A stretch of 64,000 nucleotides of DNA from Chimaeribacter californicus (GTDB lineage: Bacteria > Pseudomonadota > Gammaproteobacteria > Enterobacterales > Enterobacteriaceae): assembly GCF_002858675.1 (NCBI RefSeq), contig NZ_PJZF01000008.1:124001-188000 (forward strand), in the 5' to 3' direction. Positions 29,132 through 39,815 of the stretch are shown one piece after another. The notes beneath the pieces were generated by a model. That model was not told the DNA's origin. It ran no database searches and saw nothing but the letters and a program-made list of their open reading frames with translations. The number at the start of each line of letters is the position of its first letter. Position 1 is the first letter of the stretch. The position numbers and the translations under genes are program-made.

Positions 29132-30697
29132 TCAGGCGTCGGGCGCGTCTGCCTCAGGGCCGCCGTCAGACGGCTCTTCTTCAGCAATATGCAGCTTCCA
29201 GCCGGTCACGTCATGCCAGTATTCCTGCTCGCGCTCAATATCGAGCTGCACCAGCATATTCTGCGAGAGATAACCGGCCGGGAAGGTCAGCGTCCAGTGG
29301 TTGTCGTCCGTGTCCAGCCGCAGGGTTTCCGGCGTGGTGGTGGACTGGCGCTGGTTATTCAGCAAAGCCCCAAGGCGCAGCAGCTGAATCAGCGGCAGGT
29401 ACTCTTTTTTGCGGAACAGGTTCAGGCGCGGCAACTCTTCCAGCTTGATCGCTTTGCGGTGCAGCCGCACCATCGCCGCCAGCAGGATCTGCTGCTCCTG
29501 GTTGAAGCCGGGCAGGTTGGTGTTTTGCAGGATGTACGCGGAGTGGCGGTGCATACCGCTATGGTTGATGCTCAGCCCCACCTCATGCAGCAGTGCCGCC
29601 CATTTCAGCAACGCTTCCAGTTGCGGGTGCACCAGCTTCGGGTTCTGCGCCTGCCACTGGCTGTAGAGGTGGGCGCTGGTGTCCAGCACGCGGCGCGCCT
29701 GTTCACGGTCAATATTGTAGTGGTCCGCCAGGCTGCGGGCGGTACGGCTGCGGATGTCCTGATGGCGGAAGCGGCCTTCCATCTCATACAGCACCCCTTC
29801 ACGCAGCGCGCCGTCTGACAGGCGCAGGGATTTCAGCGCCAGCGCATCAAACACGCCGCACAGAATTGCCAGCCCCGGCACAAACACCGTTTTTCGGTCT
29901 TCAGAAAGGCCCGGCAGACTCAGGGATTTGAAGTTCTTGAACTTCAGCACCTGCGCTACCAGCGACTCCAGCCGCTCGGGGGTGATCAGGCCATCTTTTT
30001 CGCCGCTTTCCACCAGCACTTCCACAATGGCTTTAATGGAGCCGGACGCCCCAAGCGCATATTGCCAACCCTGGATGCGGTACTGCCACGCCAGCGTCTC
30101 CAGCTTTTGCGCCGCCGCCAGGCGGGCGCGGCGGAAACTGGCGTGGCTGATGTCCCCGTCCCGGAAGAAGATCTGACTGAAACTCACACAGCCCATCCGG
30201 CGGCTTTCCGCCAGCAACGGCTCAAAATCTTCCCCGATTACCAGCTCCGTGGAGCCGCCGCCGATGTCTATCACCAGCTTGCGCCCTTTCTCAGGCTGGG
30301 TATGCTCAACGCCCATAAAAATCAGGCGGGCTTCCTCCTGCCCGGAGATGATCTCAATCGGGTAGGGGATTACCTCGGCGGCGCGCTTGAGGAACTCTTC
30401 CGCATTGACCGCCTCCCGCAGGGTATGGGTGCCGACAATGGTGACATTGTCCGGCGAGAAGCCCTGGAGCCGCTCGGCAAACAGCGCCAGACAAGCCAGG
30501 CCGCGCTGCATGGCTTCTTCACTCAGTACGTTGCGGCTGTCCAGCCCATCGGCCAGATGCACCCGCTGCTTCAGGCGGCCGAGCACTTGCAGCGCCCCGT
30601 TGACCACCCGGGCGATCACCATATGGAAGCTGTTTGAGCCCAGATCGACGGCGGCAATCTCCTGGGGTTTGGCAGAAGGAATGTGTTGTAACGGCAT
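29132..30697 (-). CDS. ppx: Exopolyphosphatase Ppx
   Basis: A 521-residue Ppx/GppA phosphatase (E. coli 513) that releases phosphate from polyphosphate ends. The actin-like ATPase-fold motifs are [14 protein letters not shown] near the N-terminus and [14 protein letters not shown] near residue 145. The C-terminal half is the HD-like helical region ([21 protein letters not shown]). It lies four bases after the ppk stop on the same strand, forming the classic ppk-ppx operon, so synthesis and breakdown of polyphosphate are made together. The tail ([15 protein letters not shown]) is acidic and lineage-specific. Confidence 0.96.
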   Translation of the reverse strand: MPLQHIPSAKPQEIAAVDLGSNSFHMVIARVVNGALQVLGRLKQRVHLADGLDSRNVLSEEAMQRGLACLALFAERLQGFSPDNVTIVGTHTLREAVNAEEFLKRAAEVIPYPIEIISGQEEARLIFMGVEHTQPEKGRKLVIDIGGGSTELVIGEDFEPLLAESRRMGCVSFSQIFFRDGDISHASFRRARLAAAQKLETLAWQYRIQGWQYALGASGSIKAIVEVLVESGEKDGLITPERLESLVAQVLKFKNFKSLSLPGLSEDRKTVFVPGLAILCGVFDALALKSLRLSDGALREGVLYEMEGRFRHQDIRSRTARSLADHYNIDREQARRVLDTSAHLYSQWQAQNPKLVHPQLEALLKWAALLHEVGLSINHSGMHRHSAYILQNTNLPGFNQEQQILLAAMVRLHRKAIKLEELPRLNLFRKKEYLPLIQLLRLGALLNNQRQSTTTPETLRLDTDDNHWTLTFPAGYLSQNMLVQLDIEREQEYWHDVTGWKLHIAEEEPSDGGPEADAPDA

Positions 30698-30701
30698 AGT
30701 C

Positions 30702-32771
30702 TCAGGCCTGTTTGTCTGGTTGTTCCAGAGTCTTTAGATAGTGGTAAATGGCAGTCTGTGCCCTTACCTTACGGCGGTTGCCGCGCGGAACATACCGGTT
30801 ACTCAGCTCTTTATCAATATAACGTGCCTTGACCGTATCGTTCAGCAGGATGTCGAGGATATCCAGCACCCGCTGTTTCAGCCGCGGATCGAGCAGCCCG
30901 ACCGCCACTTCAATACGGAAATCAATGTTGCGCGTCATCCAGTCGGCCGAGGAGAGGAACACTTTGTGATCGCCATTATTTTCAAACACATAAACCCGGT
31001 CGTGCTCGAGGAAACGGTCAACGATACTGGTCACCTGGATATTTTCACTGATGCCCGGCAGGTTCGGAACCAGTGAACACATGCCGCGGACCAGCAGGCG
31101 GATTTTCACCCCAACCCCGGACGCCGCGTAGAGCCGGTCAATCAGGCCCTTATCCACCAGGTTGTTAATTTTCAGAATAATGCCGCCCTTGCCGCCGGAC
31201 TGAACGTTGATGATCTCCTGATCGATCAGCGCGTAGAGCATCCGGCGTGAATTCTGCGGCGACACCATCAGGTGATCGAACGTCACCGGGCGGTAGGGGT
31301 TTTCGATAAAGTTGAAGACCCGGCGCACTTCATTGGTGATGCGCGCATCCGCGGTGATCAATGAATAGTCAGTATAGAGGCGGGCGGTTTTTTCGTTGAA
31401 GTTACCGGTACCGATGTGCGCATAACGCACGATCTCATCGTTTTCCAGCCGTGAGATCAGGAAAAGCTTGGCGTGGATCTTAAGCCCGGGCGCCGAGAAA
31501 ATCACATGCACCCCGGCCTCGGTGAGCCGCTTGGCCCAGTGGATATTGGCTTCTTCATCAAAGCGCGCCTGTAACTCCACCACCACCGTGACTTTTTTGC
31601 CGTTGTGCGCGGCATGGATCATCGATTCGATGATGCGCGAATCTTTGGCAACACGGTAGATGTTGATCTTGATCGCCAGCACGCTCGGGTCAAACGACGC
31701 CTGGCGCAGCAGCTCCAGCACATGCTCGAAGGTATGGTAAGGGTAGTAGAGCAGCACGTCGCGCTCGCGGATGGCGTCAAAGCCGTTGCGGAAGCGGTCA
31801 AACCAGATGTGGCGCAGCTGCGGCATCGGCCGGTTGACCAGGTTAGCCTTGCCGACGTTAGGGAAGCCGATGAAATCTTTGAAGTTGTGGTAACGGCCGC
31901 CGGGGATCACCGAATCATAGTTGGAGATGCCGAGTTTTTCGCGCAGTAACTCCACCATCTCATCCGGCATGTCGCGCTGGTAAACAAAGCGCACCGGTTC
32001 CGCCGTCAGGCGCTGTTTAAGACTGGAGGACATCAGTTCCAGCAGGCTCGATTCCATCTCGGTGACCAGATCATATTCGGCGTCACGGGTCATCTTCATC
32101 GAGTAGGCGTTCAGCGCGTCGTAATCGAAAAAGCCTTTGAAGATGTCATCCAGGCAGTTGCGCAGAATATTGTCGAGCAGGATCATCGGCTTGCGGCGGC
32201 GCGGGGCTTCCGGCGGCAAATCCACGAAACGCGGCACTTTGTCAGACGGGATCTCCAGCAGCGCGTAGTTAATCTGTTCGCCGCGGATAATTTCCACCGC
32301 CAGATAGGTGTAGTCATCTTTCAGGAACTGCACCAGATTGGTGTCCTGATCGACCAGGATCGGCGTGATATAGGGGCGCAGCGAATGTTTGAAGTAGTGG
32401 CGTAACCAGGATTGCTGGTTCTCGGAGAGCTGGCGTTCATTAATCAGGAAGATCTGATTACGCGCCATCTCCAGCAGCAGGTCATTATAGAGGTTGTCAA
32501 ATTCCTGCTCTGTTTTCAGCACCTTGGCCTGGATGCGTTTCAGCAGGTGGCGCGAGGCGCCCATTGACCCCTGTTCCTCGCTGATCAGGATGCGTCGTTT
32601 CAGTTCAGCAAAACGGACTTTGTAGAATTCATCGAGGTTATTTGAGTAAATGCCCAGAAAACGCATGCGTTCAATGAGGGGGTTTGACTTATCAGCCGCT
32701 TCCTGCAACACCCTTTCATTGAAAGATAACCAGCTCAGCTCTTTTTCTGTGTATAGCTTTTCTTGTCCCAT
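30702..32771 (-). CDS. ppk: Polyphosphate kinase 1
   Basis: A 689-residue PPK1 (E. coli 688) that polymerises the gamma-phosphate of ATP into polyphosphate. The N domain starts [20 protein letters not shown]. The active-site histidines equivalent to E. coli His435 and His592 lie in [12 protein letters not shown] and [10 protein letters not shown]. Two residues are missing relative to E. coli near [12 protein letters not shown]. The start at 32771 follows GGAG; the frame also contains an ATG five codons earlier without such a signal. It is first in the ppk-ppx operon and divergent from pstC across a PhoB box. Confidence 0.97.
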   Translation of the reverse strand: MGQEKLYTEKELSWLSFNERVLQEAADKSNPLIERMRFLGIYSNNLDEFYKVRFAELKRRILISEEQGSMGASRHLLKRIQAKVLKTEQEFDNLYNDLLLEMARNQIFLINERQLSENQQSWLRHYFKHSLRPYITPILVDQDTNLVQFLKDDYTYLAVEIIRGEQINYALLEIPSDKVPRFVDLPPEAPRRRKPMILLDNILRNCLDDIFKGFFDYDALNAYSMKMTRDAEYDLVTEMESSLLELMSSSLKQRLTAEPVRFVYQRDMPDEMVELLREKLGISNYDSVIPGGRYHNFKDFIGFPNVGKANLVNRPMPQLRHIWFDRFRNGFDAIRERDVLLYYPYHTFEHVLELLRQASFDPSVLAIKINIYRVAKDSRIIESMIHAAHNGKKVTVVVELQARFDEEANIHWAKRLTEAGVHVIFSAPGLKIHAKLFLISRLENDEIVRYAHIGTGNFNEKTARLYTDYSLITADARITNEVRRVFNFIENPYRPVTFDHLMVSPQNSRRMLYALIDQEIINVQSGGKGGIILKINNLVDKGLIDRLYAASGVGVKIRLLVRGMCSLVPNLPGISENIQVTSIVDRFLEHDRVYVFENNGDHKVFLSSADWMTRNIDFRIEVAVGLLDPRLKQRVLDILDILLNDTVKARYIDKELSNRYVPRGNRRKVRAQTAIYHYLKTLEQPDKQA

Positions 32772-33085
32772 TGTCACTCCATTCATTGAGCCTGAAGCTT
32801 TTCCCGTAGGCCACTGAACGGGTTACGCCTTTCCGGCATACAAATTTCAGGGGGGAGTCATAGTGCAAAACAGAGTGCTTAAAGACCCATCCCCTGTAAT
32901 GGGCGGCGAGTCTCTCACAACATTATTGCGAAATAATGACAACAAAGTCCAACCATTCTCAATGGTTAACATTGTCATGCATTGATCATTAAACTGGCAT
33001 AAGATGCCCGGTCAGACGCGGTGTTGACGGGCCGGATGCGCCGCCGCAATGTCAGGCTATTTTACTTTTTTATGCAGGATGGGCA
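32772..33085. other. Divergent control region between ppk and pstC
   Basis: These 314 bases hold no gene. In order they carry an inverted repeat CATTATT-GCGA-AATAATG (32921-32938), an inverted repeat AACCATT-CTC-AATGGTT (32951-32967) and a three-unit PhoB-type box (32972-33000). A GC-rich stretch then leads to the pstC start. Both ppk and pstC promoters must lie here. The composition is AT-rich around the repeats and GC-rich next to pstC. Confidence 0.6.
32972..33000 (+). promoter_or_regulatory. PhoB (Pho) box with three direct repeats
   Basis: Three 7-base units TTGTCAT, TGATCAT and CTGGCAT, separated by four-base AT-rich spacers (GCAT, TAAA), follow the PhoB pattern CTGTCAT-N4-CTGTCAT at 11-base period. 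TAAGAT at 33000-33005 could serve as a -10 in the usual place. PhoB activation of pstCAB under phosphate limitation is inferred. Confidence 0.75.
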
Positions 33086-35218
33086 GTGCAGATACGTGAC
33101 CTACCTCTTTCATCGGACCGTCGCCGCGCGAGGCACGACCGCCTGATCCGCTACGGCGTTACCGGTTGCGGTATGCTGGTGCTGTTAACGCTGATGCTGA
33201 TTTTTGTCTGGCTGCTTTACAGCATCTGGCCGCTGTTCCGGCCGGTCTCTGTGAGTGAACCGGTCACGCTGCGTTTTACTGCCGGCTCGCCGTCACTGGC
33301 GATGGGGATGCTGCCGGGCAACCGCTGGGGCTACCGGCTGGACGCACGCGGGCAGGGCGCCTATATCCCCCTTCCGGCCACGTCACAGACGATCACGCCG
33401 CTTACCACCGTGCTGGCCCCGGCGGTGACGGCACTGGCGCACACCGGCGGCGTACTGCCGGTGTATGGCCTCGGCGGCGCGGATGGCCGTGTGACGCTGG
33501 TGCAGCCGGCGCTGCCGCTGGCGGGCCAGCCTCCCCAATGGGCCTTCCCTTATGGCCAAACACCGCTGACAGTGGATGACGGCGGGCAACCGCTGGTGCG
33601 GCTGGCGCTGGTGATGGGCGAGGGCGTGCCGCTGCGGGCCGCCGCCGTGACGGCCGATCGCCGCCTGCGGGTGCGCGATCTGCCGTCCGGCCCCGAGCTC
33701 ACGCTGCCCCTGGCCGCGGTGCCTGACTCCCTTCTTATGTCGCCCAACGGCCGCCTGCTGTTCCTGCAAACCGGGCCGCTGTTGCAGATCTACACCCTGC
33801 GCAACGGCGGCATCCAGCTGCGCCAGAGCGTGACGCTGGCGGATCGCGGCCCGGTATCAGTGACGCTGCTCAGCGGCGGCGGGTCGCTGCTGGTAAATGC
33901 CGGTGGCCGCCTCACCCAATGGTTTGACGTCAGCGGGCCACGGGGCCCACGGCTGACGCGCATCCGCGATTTCGCCCCGCAACAGGTCAGCCAGCTGGCA
34001 GCGGAACCGATGCGGCGGGTGTTTGCCGCGCTGGATACGCAAAACACCCTGACGCTGAACGCCGTGGTGCAAGCCGATCCGCTGCTGAGCCGCCCGCTGC
34101 CCGGCGTACGCCGGATGGCCTTCTCCCCGCAGGGGGATGGGCTGCTGGCCGAAACGCCGGACGGCTGGCTGTCCCTTTGCATCTCTAACCCCTACCCGGA
34201 TATCAGCCTGCGGTCGCTGTGGCAGAAAGTCTGGTATGAGGGCTACCCCGGCCCCGCCTATGTCTGGCAGAGCACCTCGGCCGCGGAGGGCTACCAGCCG
34301 AAATTCAGCCTGATGCCGGTGATCGCCGGGACGCTGAAGGCCGCGCTCTGCGCGATGCTGTTTGCGGTGCCGCTGGCGCTGAGCGGCGCGGCCTACACCG
34401 CCTGGTTTATGACCCCGCGCCTGCGGCGGCTGGTGAAACCGGCACTGGAGGTGATGGGGGCCTTGCCCACGGTGGTGATCGGCCTGATTGCCGGCATCTG
34501 GCTGGCCCCGCTGTTGCAACATCTGCTGCTCGGCGTGCTGCTGTTGCCGTGGGTGCTGGCGCTGGTGACGCTGGCGGCCAGCCTGTTGGCAGCGCGTTTG
34601 CGCTGGCATACCGCCGGGCGTGAAGTCTTCTTCCTGCTGCCGCTGCTGGCCGGGAGTGTCTGGCTGGTATGCCGCTTCAGCCCCTGGCTGGAACAGGCGC
34701 TGTTCGGGATGCCGCTGGCCCAGTGGTTCGGCGAGGGCTACCAGCCGCGCAATACACTGGTGGTCGGGGTGGCGATGGGCTTCGCGCTGGTGCCGGTGAT
34801 TTTCACGTTGGCGGAGGATGCGCTGTTCAGTGTGCCGCCGTTGCTGAGCCAGGGATCGCTGGCGCTGGGGGCGACGCCGTGGCAGACGTTGCGCCGGGTC
34901 ATTATACCGGCGGCGGGGGCCGGGATTTTTTCCGCGCTGATGATTGGGTTTGGCCGGGCCGTCGGGGAGACGATGATTGTGCTGATGGCGACCGGCAACA
35001 CGCCGATCATGGATGGCAGCCTGTTGCAGGGGCTGCGTGCGCTGGCCGCCAACATCGCGATTGAACTGCCGGAAGCGGTGGCAGACAGCGGCCACTACCG
35101 GGTGCTGATGCTTACGGCGCTGGTGCTGTTTCTGTTTACCTTTGTGCTGAACACGCTGGCGGAACTGATCCGCCAGCGGCTGCGGGCGCGTTACAGCCAG
35201 AATCAGGAGGGCGCATGA
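33086..35218 (+). CDS. pstC: Phosphate ABC transporter permease, long PstC type
   Basis: A 710-residue permease, more than twice the length of E. coli PstC (319). One membrane helix lies at about 25-48. Residues about 50-410 form a large periplasmic region with repeated beta-type segments, suggesting a propeller-like fold. The permease proper follows at about 415-700, with EVMGALPTVVIGLIAGIWLAP and the EAA-type loop [24 protein letters not shown]. Long PstC proteins of this kind are known from Vibrio and Pseudomonas. The start is GTG at 33086 after AGGA. It is first of pstC-pstA-pstB, with no pstS or phoU next to it. Confidence 0.88.
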   Translation: MQIRDLPLSSDRRRARHDRLIRYGVTGCGMLVLLTLMLIFVWLLYSIWPLFRPVSVSEPVTLRFTAGSPSLAMGMLPGNRWGYRLDARGQGAYIPLPATSQTITPLTTVLAPAVTALAHTGGVLPVYGLGGADGRVTLVQPALPLAGQPPQWAFPYGQTPLTVDDGGQPLVRLALVMGEGVPLRAAAVTADRRLRVRDLPSGPELTLPLAAVPDSLLMSPNGRLLFLQTGPLLQIYTLRNGGIQLRQSVTLADRGPVSVTLLSGGGSLLVNAGGRLTQWFDVSGPRGPRLTRIRDFAPQQVSQLAAEPMRRVFAALDTQNTLTLNAVVQADPLLSRPLPGVRRMAFSPQGDGLLAETPDGWLSLCISNPYPDISLRSLWQKVWYEGYPGPAYVWQSTSAAEGYQPKFSLMPVIAGTLKAALCAMLFAVPLALSGAAYTAWFMTPRLRRLVKPALEVMGALPTVVIGLIAGIWLAPLLQHLLLGVLLLPWVLALVTLAASLLAARLRWHTAGREVFFLLPLLAGSVWLVCRFSPWLEQALFGMPLAQWFGEGYQPRNTLVVGVAMGFALVPVIFTLAEDALFSVPPLLSQGSLALGATPWQTLRRVIIPAAGAGIFSALMIGFGRAVGETMIVLMATGNTPIMDGSLLQGLRALAANIAIELPEAVADSGHYRVLMLTALVLFLFTFVLNTLAELIRQRLRARYSQNQEGA

Positions 35219-36882
35219 CCGGCTGGCGGCGGGCGGGTACCCCGTGGATTTGGCTGACGGCGGCGGCCGTGGCCGTGAGTGTGCTGGCGCTGGCCGGGAT
35301 TATCCTGCTGCTGGCCGGGCAGGGGGTGCGCAGTTTCTGGCCGGCTCCCGTTTACCAGTTCACGCTGCGCACGCCGCTGGCCGGGCAGAATCAGTTACTG
35401 GGTGAGTTGTATGCCCGGCCGTCGGTGCCGCAGCAACAATTGCGCGAGGCGGGGGTACCGCTGCCGCCGGATGCACCTGCCACCCTGACACGGCTGCTGA
35501 TCAAAACCGGGAACCGCGATTTGGCGTCCGGGCCGGAGAGCACCCGCGAATTTATGCTGCTGGCTGAACGCGATGTGCTGGCGCGCCGCGCGCCGCCGGA
35601 CGTGCTGGTGCTCGACCGGGAGGAGAGCGGGCTGGCTTACGGCACGCTGGCCGGGATGCTGGAGAACGGCCAGCCGCTGGTGGCGCGTAACCTGGCGGCC
35701 GAGCTGTTGCGCCGCATCCCGGAAAACCGGGCGCTGGCCGCCCGTGCCCGGCATTTGCAGCACCATGCGCTGGCGCGGGTCAACCACCGGTTTGAAGTGC
35801 TGCGGCTGGAGGAGCGGCAGCTGGCGATGACCGGGCAGCTTACGCCCCAGGCGGTCTCCCGTTTACACGCAGAGCGTATTGAGGTGGAGTACCAGTTCAG
35901 CCGGCTGACCGCGGAGCTGGAGAGCATCAACCAGGATCGTCAGCGCGACGCCCTGTTGCTGCGCGACGCGGCCGGGCGGATTCACACACTGCCGCTGAGC
36001 GAGGTGCACAACGCCTGGTACCCGAATGCCATGAGCCTGCCGCAGAAGCTGATGCACACGCTGCGCGCCGGGTGGGCCTTCCTGAGCGAAAACCCGCGCG
36101 CCTCCAACACCGCCGGCGGCATTTTCCCGGCGCTGTTCGGCACGGTGCTGATGGTGGTGCTGATGTCGGTGATGGTGATGCCGCTCGGGGTGATCGCCGC
36201 CGTCTACCTGCATGAATATGCCGGGCGGCACTGGCTGACGCGCCTGCTGCGGATTGCCGTGGTGAACCTGGCGGGCGTGCCGTCGATTGTGTACGGCGTT
36301 TTCGGGCTGGGCTTTTTTGTGTATGTGATTGGCGGGTCGCTGGACCAGTTACTGTTTCCGCAGGCGCTGCCCGACCCGACCTTCGGCACGCCCGGCGTGC
36401 TGTGGGCCGCGCTGACGCTGGCGCTGCTGACGCTGCCGGTGGTGATTGTCGCCACCGAGGAGGGGCTGTCGCGCATTCCGGTAGCATTGCGGCAGGGCTC
36501 ACTGGCGCTGGGGGCGACGCAGGCACAGACGCTCTGGCGGATAGTGTTGCCGATGGCAGTACCGGCTATGCTCACCGGCATGATTCTGGCGATCGCCCGC
36601 GCAGCCGGGGAGACCGCGCCGCTGATGCTGGTGGGGGTGGTGAAATCCGTGCCGGCGCTGCCGGTGGACACCATTTTCCCTTACCTCCATCTTGACCGTA
36701 AATTTATGCATCTGGGCTTCCAGATTTACGACATGGCGCTGCAAAGCCCGAACGTGGAGGCGGCCCAGCCGCTGGTCTACGCCACGGCGCTGCTGCTGGT
36801 GGTGATGGTGGTCGGCCTGAACCTGGCGGCGATGGGGCTGCGCCATTCGCTGCGTGAAAAATTCCGTTCGCTGGGCATCTGA
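35215..36882 (+). CDS. pstA: Phosphate ABC transporter permease, long PstA type
   Basis: A 555-residue permease (E. coli PstA has 296). A membrane helix at about 12-38 is followed by a roughly 250-residue periplasmic insertion. That insertion is rich in Glu, Arg and Leu, with a probable coiled coil (about 160-240), like the DUF3333 region of Pseudomonas/Vibrio PstA. The permease half (about 290-550) carries [20 protein letters not shown] and the EAA loop [22 protein letters not shown]. Its ATG overlaps the pstC stop by four bases. It is the partner of the long PstC in the membrane. Confidence 0.88.
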   Translation: MTGWRRAGTPWIWLTAAAVAVSVLALAGIILLLAGQGVRSFWPAPVYQFTLRTPLAGQNQLLGELYARPSVPQQQLREAGVPLPPDAPATLTRLLIKTGNRDLASGPESTREFMLLAERDVLARRAPPDVLVLDREESGLAYGTLAGMLENGQPLVARNLAAELLRRIPENRALAARARHLQHHALARVNHRFEVLRLEERQLAMTGQLTPQAVSRLHAERIEVEYQFSRLTAELESINQDRQRDALLLRDAAGRIHTLPLSEVHNAWYPNAMSLPQKLMHTLRAGWAFLSENPRASNTAGGIFPALFGTVLMVVLMSVMVMPLGVIAAVYLHEYAGRHWLTRLLRIAVVNLAGVPSIVYGVFGLGFFVYVIGGSLDQLLFPQALPDPTFGTPGVLWAALTLALLTLPVVIVATEEGLSRIPVALRQGSLALGATQAQTLWRIVLPMAVPAMLTGMILAIARAAGETAPLMLVGVVKSVPALPVDTIFPYLHLDRKFMHLGFQIYDMALQSPNVEAAQPLVYATALLLVVMVVGLNLAAMGLRHSLREKFRSLGI

Positions 36883-36907
36883 TGCCCGGCCTGTGCAGGA
36901 GAGAGTG

Positions 36908-37717
36908 ATGAGATCATTACTGGGTGGCGAGCCGTTGCCGGATGTGTCGCGGCTCAGCGATGCCGATACCGCGCTGGAGGTACAGGCGCTGAACCTGTGG
37001 TACGGCGGTAAGCAGGCGCTGCATGATATTTCGCTGCGCATCCCGCGCCACCGGGTTACGGCGCTGATCGGCCCCTCCGGCTGCGGCAAATCGACGTTGT
37101 TACGCTGTTTTAACCGGATGAATGATCTGCTGGAACCTTGCCGGATCGAGGGCGATATTCGCCTCGGCGGCAGTTCGGTGTATGGCGGCGAGGTGGATGT
37201 GACCGCGCTGCGGCGGCGGGTCGGGATGGTGTTCCAGCGGCCTAACCCGTTCCCGAAATCGATTTATGAGAATGTGGTATATGGCCTGCGGGTGCAGGGC
37301 ATCAATGACCGGCGGGTGCTGGACGAGGCGGTGGAAGCCGCCCTGCGCGCGGCGGCGCTGTGGCACGAGGTGAAAGACCGGCTGAAGGAGAACGCCCTGC
37401 GGCTCTCCAGCGGGCAGCAGCAGCGGCTGGTGATTGCGCGGGCGATTGCGATTGAGCCGGAAATACTGTTGCTGGATGAGCCGACCTCGGCGCTTGACCC
37501 GATCTCCACGCTGACGATTGAGGAGCTGATCGGCGCGCTGAAAGAGCGGTTCACCGTGGTGCTGGTGACGCACAATATGCAGCAGGCGGCGCGCGTCTCC
37601 GATTACACGGCATTTATCCACCAGGGGGCGTTGGTGGAGTATGGGGATACTGACCGGTTGTTTACGTCACCGCGCCAGCGGCGGACGGAGGATTATATTA
37701 CGGGGAGATTTGGGTAG
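36908..37717 (+). CDS. pstB: Phosphate ABC transporter ATP-binding protein PstB
   Basis: A 269-residue ABC ATPase energising the two long permeases. The Walker A is GPSGCGKST (55-63), the Q-loop is in [17 protein letters not shown] and the Walker B is [13 protein letters not shown]. The signature is LSSGQQQR rather than the more usual LSGGQQQR. The switch histidine lies in LVTHNMQQA. The start at 36908 follows AGGAGAGAG, 25 bases after the pstA stop. Compared with E. coli PstB (257 residues) it has a short N-terminal extension. The stop codon lies in the base of a strong hairpin (37712-37738). Confidence 0.94.
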   Translation: MRSLLGGEPLPDVSRLSDADTALEVQALNLWYGGKQALHDISLRIPRHRVTALIGPSGCGKSTLLRCFNRMNDLLEPCRIEGDIRLGGSSVYGGEVDVTALRRRVGMVFQRPNPFPKSIYENVVYGLRVQGINDRRVLDEAVEAALRAAALWHEVKDRLKENALRLSSGQQQRLVIARAIAIEPEILLLDEPTSALDPISTLTIEELIGALKERFTVVLVTHNMQQAARVSDYTAFIHQGALVEYGDTDRLFTSPRQRRTEDYITGRFG

Positions 37718-37738
37718 CAGGGCGTTGGCCCTGCACCC
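37712..37738 (+). repeat. Strong hairpin at the end of pstB
   Basis: GGGT, an unpaired A, GCAGGGC, loop GTTG, GCCCTGC, ACCC: an 11-base-pair stem with one bulge. It spans the pstB stop codon and has no T-run. It may stabilise the transcript 3' end or be a copy of a dispersed repeat. The rest of the spacer to 37905 shows nothing I can name. Confidence 0.5.
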
Positions 37739-37905
37739 AGGAAGCTTTCTGCGGCTCTGGTGCCGCTACCGGTGGGGTAGCAGGTTTCGGTTGTTTATGT
37801 GTCGTTGGCTACCCGGCTTTCCGAGCCTCAACCGAGCAGGGCCTGCCGGCGCTGGGCAATCGCTAATACACGAACCCTTCTAAAAGCGCTGGTGGCCGCC
37901 GCCAC

Positions 37906-38544
37906 CTACTCCGCCGCATATCCCTCCGGCGGCAGCCGCCCCCCATCCAGCCAGGCGGCATTCTCCCGCATGGCCAGGCGGCCGCTGACAAACCATTGTG
38001 CCACCAGCGGGTAGATCTGGTGCTCCTGCACCTGCACGCGCGCCTGCAGATCCTCTTCGCTGTCGCCGTCAAAAACCGGGACTTTGGCCTGAAGGATTAC
38101 CGGGCCGCCGTCCAGCTCTTCGGTGACGAAATGCACCGAGGTGCCGTGCTCCGCATCGCGGTTGACCAGCGCCTGACGGTGGGTATGCAACCCGGGGTAT
38201 TTCGGCAGCAGGGAAGGGTGGATGTTCAGCATCCGCCCGGCATAATGCCGGACGAACGCCGCGCTGAGGATGCGCATATACCCCGCCAGCACGATCAGAT
38301 CGGGCGCGTAGGCGTCAATCTGCTCTGCCAGCGCGGCATCAAAGGCCTCGCGGTCACTGAATTCACGGGCATCCAGCGCGTGCGCCGGAATCCCCGCCTC
38401 GCGGGCGCGCTCCAGCCCATAGGCCCCGGCTTTATTGCTGAACACCGCAGCAAGAGATGCGTGGAGACGTCCCTGTTGGCAGGCATCAATCAGCGCCTGG
38501 AGATTACTCCCCTGGCCGGATACCAGCACCACGATCCTTTTCAT
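37906..38544 (-). CDS. purN: Phosphoribosylglycinamide formyltransferase PurN
   Basis: A 212-residue enzyme, the E. coli length, transferring the formyl group of 10-formyltetrahydrofolate to GAR in purine synthesis. The catalytic N107, H109 (MLNIHPSLLPKYPGLHTH) and D145 (EELDGGPV) are all present, as is the GAR-binding VSGQGSNLQALID at the N-terminus. Its start codon shares one base with the purM stop (TGATG), so the two enzymes are translated from one mRNA under the PurR box upstream of purM. Confidence 0.98.
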   Translation of the reverse strand: MKRIVVLVSGQGSNLQALIDACQQGRLHASLAAVFSNKAGAYGLERAREAGIPAHALDAREFSDREAFDAALAEQIDAYAPDLIVLAGYMRILSAAFVRHYAGRMLNIHPSLLPKYPGLHTHRQALVNRDAEHGTSVHFVTEELDGGPVILQAKVPVFDGDSEEDLQARVQVQEHQIYPLVAQWFVSGRLAMRENAAWLDGGRLPPEGYAAE

Positions 38545-39581
38545 CAGCCGATCACCACCTGTTCCGCAGCGTCAGAGGCGTTGATGTGGCCGATTTTCCA
38601 GGCTTTTTCACCAGAGGCGGTCAGCAGTTCCACCGCCTGATCCGCCAGGGCGGCAGGGAGGGCGATTACCATACCAACGCCGCAGTTAAAGGTGCGGTAC
38701 ATCTCGTGGCGGCTGACGTTCCCGGCCTGTTGCAGCCAGGTAAATACCGCCGGCCACTGCCAGCTCGCCTCGTCAATCACCGCCTGGGTGTTGGCCGGCA
38801 GCACGCGGGGGATGTTCTCCCAGAAACCGCCGCCGGTCAGGTGGGCGATGGCGTGCACGTCAATCTGCTCGATCAGGCTGAGGATCGATTTCACGTAGAT
38901 TTTGGTCGGGGCCAGCAGGTGATCGGCCAGAGACTTGCCGTCAAGCTGCTCGGTGGCGGCATCGGTCTTGCTGACTTCCAGGATCTTGCGCACCAGCGAG
39001 TAGCCGTTGGAGTGCGGGCCGCTGGCACCGAGTGCCACCAGCACATCGCCGTCCTGCACTTTGCTGCCGTCGATGATCTCAGACTTCTCCACCACGCCGA
39101 CGCAGAACCCGGCGACGTCGTAATCGTCACCGTGGTACATGCCCGGCATTTCAGCGGTTTCACCGCCCACCAGCGCGCAGCCGGCCTGTTTACACCCTTC
39201 GGCGATGCCGGTGATCACGCTGGCGGCGGTATCCACGTCCAGCTTGCCGGTCGCGTAGTAATCCAGGAAGAACAGCGGCTCTGCGCCCTGAACCACCAGA
39301 TCATTGACGCACATCGCCACCAGATCGATGCCGATGGTGTCATGGCGTTTCAGATCCATCGCCAGACGCAGCTTGGTGCCGACGCCGTCAGTGCCGGAAA
39401 CCAGAATCGGCTCGCGGTATTTTTGCGGCAGCGCACACAGGGCACCGAAACCGCCCAGCCCACCCATCACTTCCGGGCGGCGGGTCTGCTTCACTACACC
39501 TTTGATACGGTCTACCAATGCATTTCCTGCATCAATATCCACACCTGCGTCTTTATAGCTGAGAGAGGTTTTATCGGTCAC
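38544..39581 (-). CDS. purM: Phosphoribosylformylglycinamidine cyclo-ligase PurM
   Basis: A 345-residue AIR synthetase making the imidazole ring of purines (E. coli 345). It opens [20 protein letters not shown]. It carries the ATP-grasping [14 protein letters not shown], the conserved [20 protein letters not shown] and [12 protein letters not shown], and the C-terminal [15 protein letters not shown]. It is the first gene of purMN, divergent from upp. A PurR-type operator lies 65 bases before its start. Confidence 0.98.
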   Translation of the reverse strand: MTDKTSLSYKDAGVDIDAGNALVDRIKGVVKQTRRPEVMGGLGGFGALCALPQKYREPILVSGTDGVGTKLRLAMDLKRHDTIGIDLVAMCVNDLVVQGAEPLFFLDYYATGKLDVDTAASVITGIAEGCKQAGCALVGGETAEMPGMYHGDDYDVAGFCVGVVEKSEIIDGSKVQDGDVLVALGASGPHSNGYSLVRKILEVSKTDAATEQLDGKSLADHLLAPTKIYVKSILSLIEQIDVHAIAHLTGGGFWENIPRVLPANTQAVIDEASWQWPAVFTWLQQAGNVSRHEMYRTFNCGVGMVIALPAALADQAVELLTASGEKAWKIGHINASDAAEQVVIG

Positions 39582-39645
39582 TGCTGGATCCCCACGGCGG
39601 TTTGCGGTTGGTGGTTAAAATTGAGCGCGGCAATTCTAACAGCCC

Positions 39646-39661
39646 AGGCAAACGTTTGCGA
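39646..39661. promoter_or_regulatory. PurR operator of purMN
   Basis: AGGCAAACGTTTGCGA, which contains the perfect palindrome GCAAACGTTTGC. It matches the PurR consensus ACGCAAACGTTTGCGT at all but the outer positions. It lies 65-80 bases upstream of purM, a promoter-overlapping place. Confidence 0.88.
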
Positions 39662-39763
39662 GTGGCTTATGCGGGGGAAAGACGTTTTGCCTTCTATACT
39701 GTTAATCGAAAATCAGTTGATCCTGATCAGGCGATTAGCGGTGGCGCGGCAAAAAAAAGGCGT

Positions 39764-39785
39764 TATAATCTCGCGATTTTTTTTT
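39764..39785 (+). promoter_or_regulatory. upp promoter -10 and T-tract start region
   Basis: TATAAT at 39764-39769 is followed six bases later by GA and nine T (39775-39785), then G. E. coli upp begins GATTTTTTTTG. There, high UTP favours start at A and slippage on the T-tract, which lowers upp expression. The same arrangement is kept here, so uracil salvage is probably sensitive to UTP. Confidence 0.8.
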
Positions 39786-39815
39786 GGCCGTCAACCATCG
39801 TAGGGGAGAATAATT

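Noticed and set aside
38457-39803. 448-codon plus-strand frame opposite purM
   Set aside because: Antisense to purM over nearly its whole length; shadow of a conserved gene.
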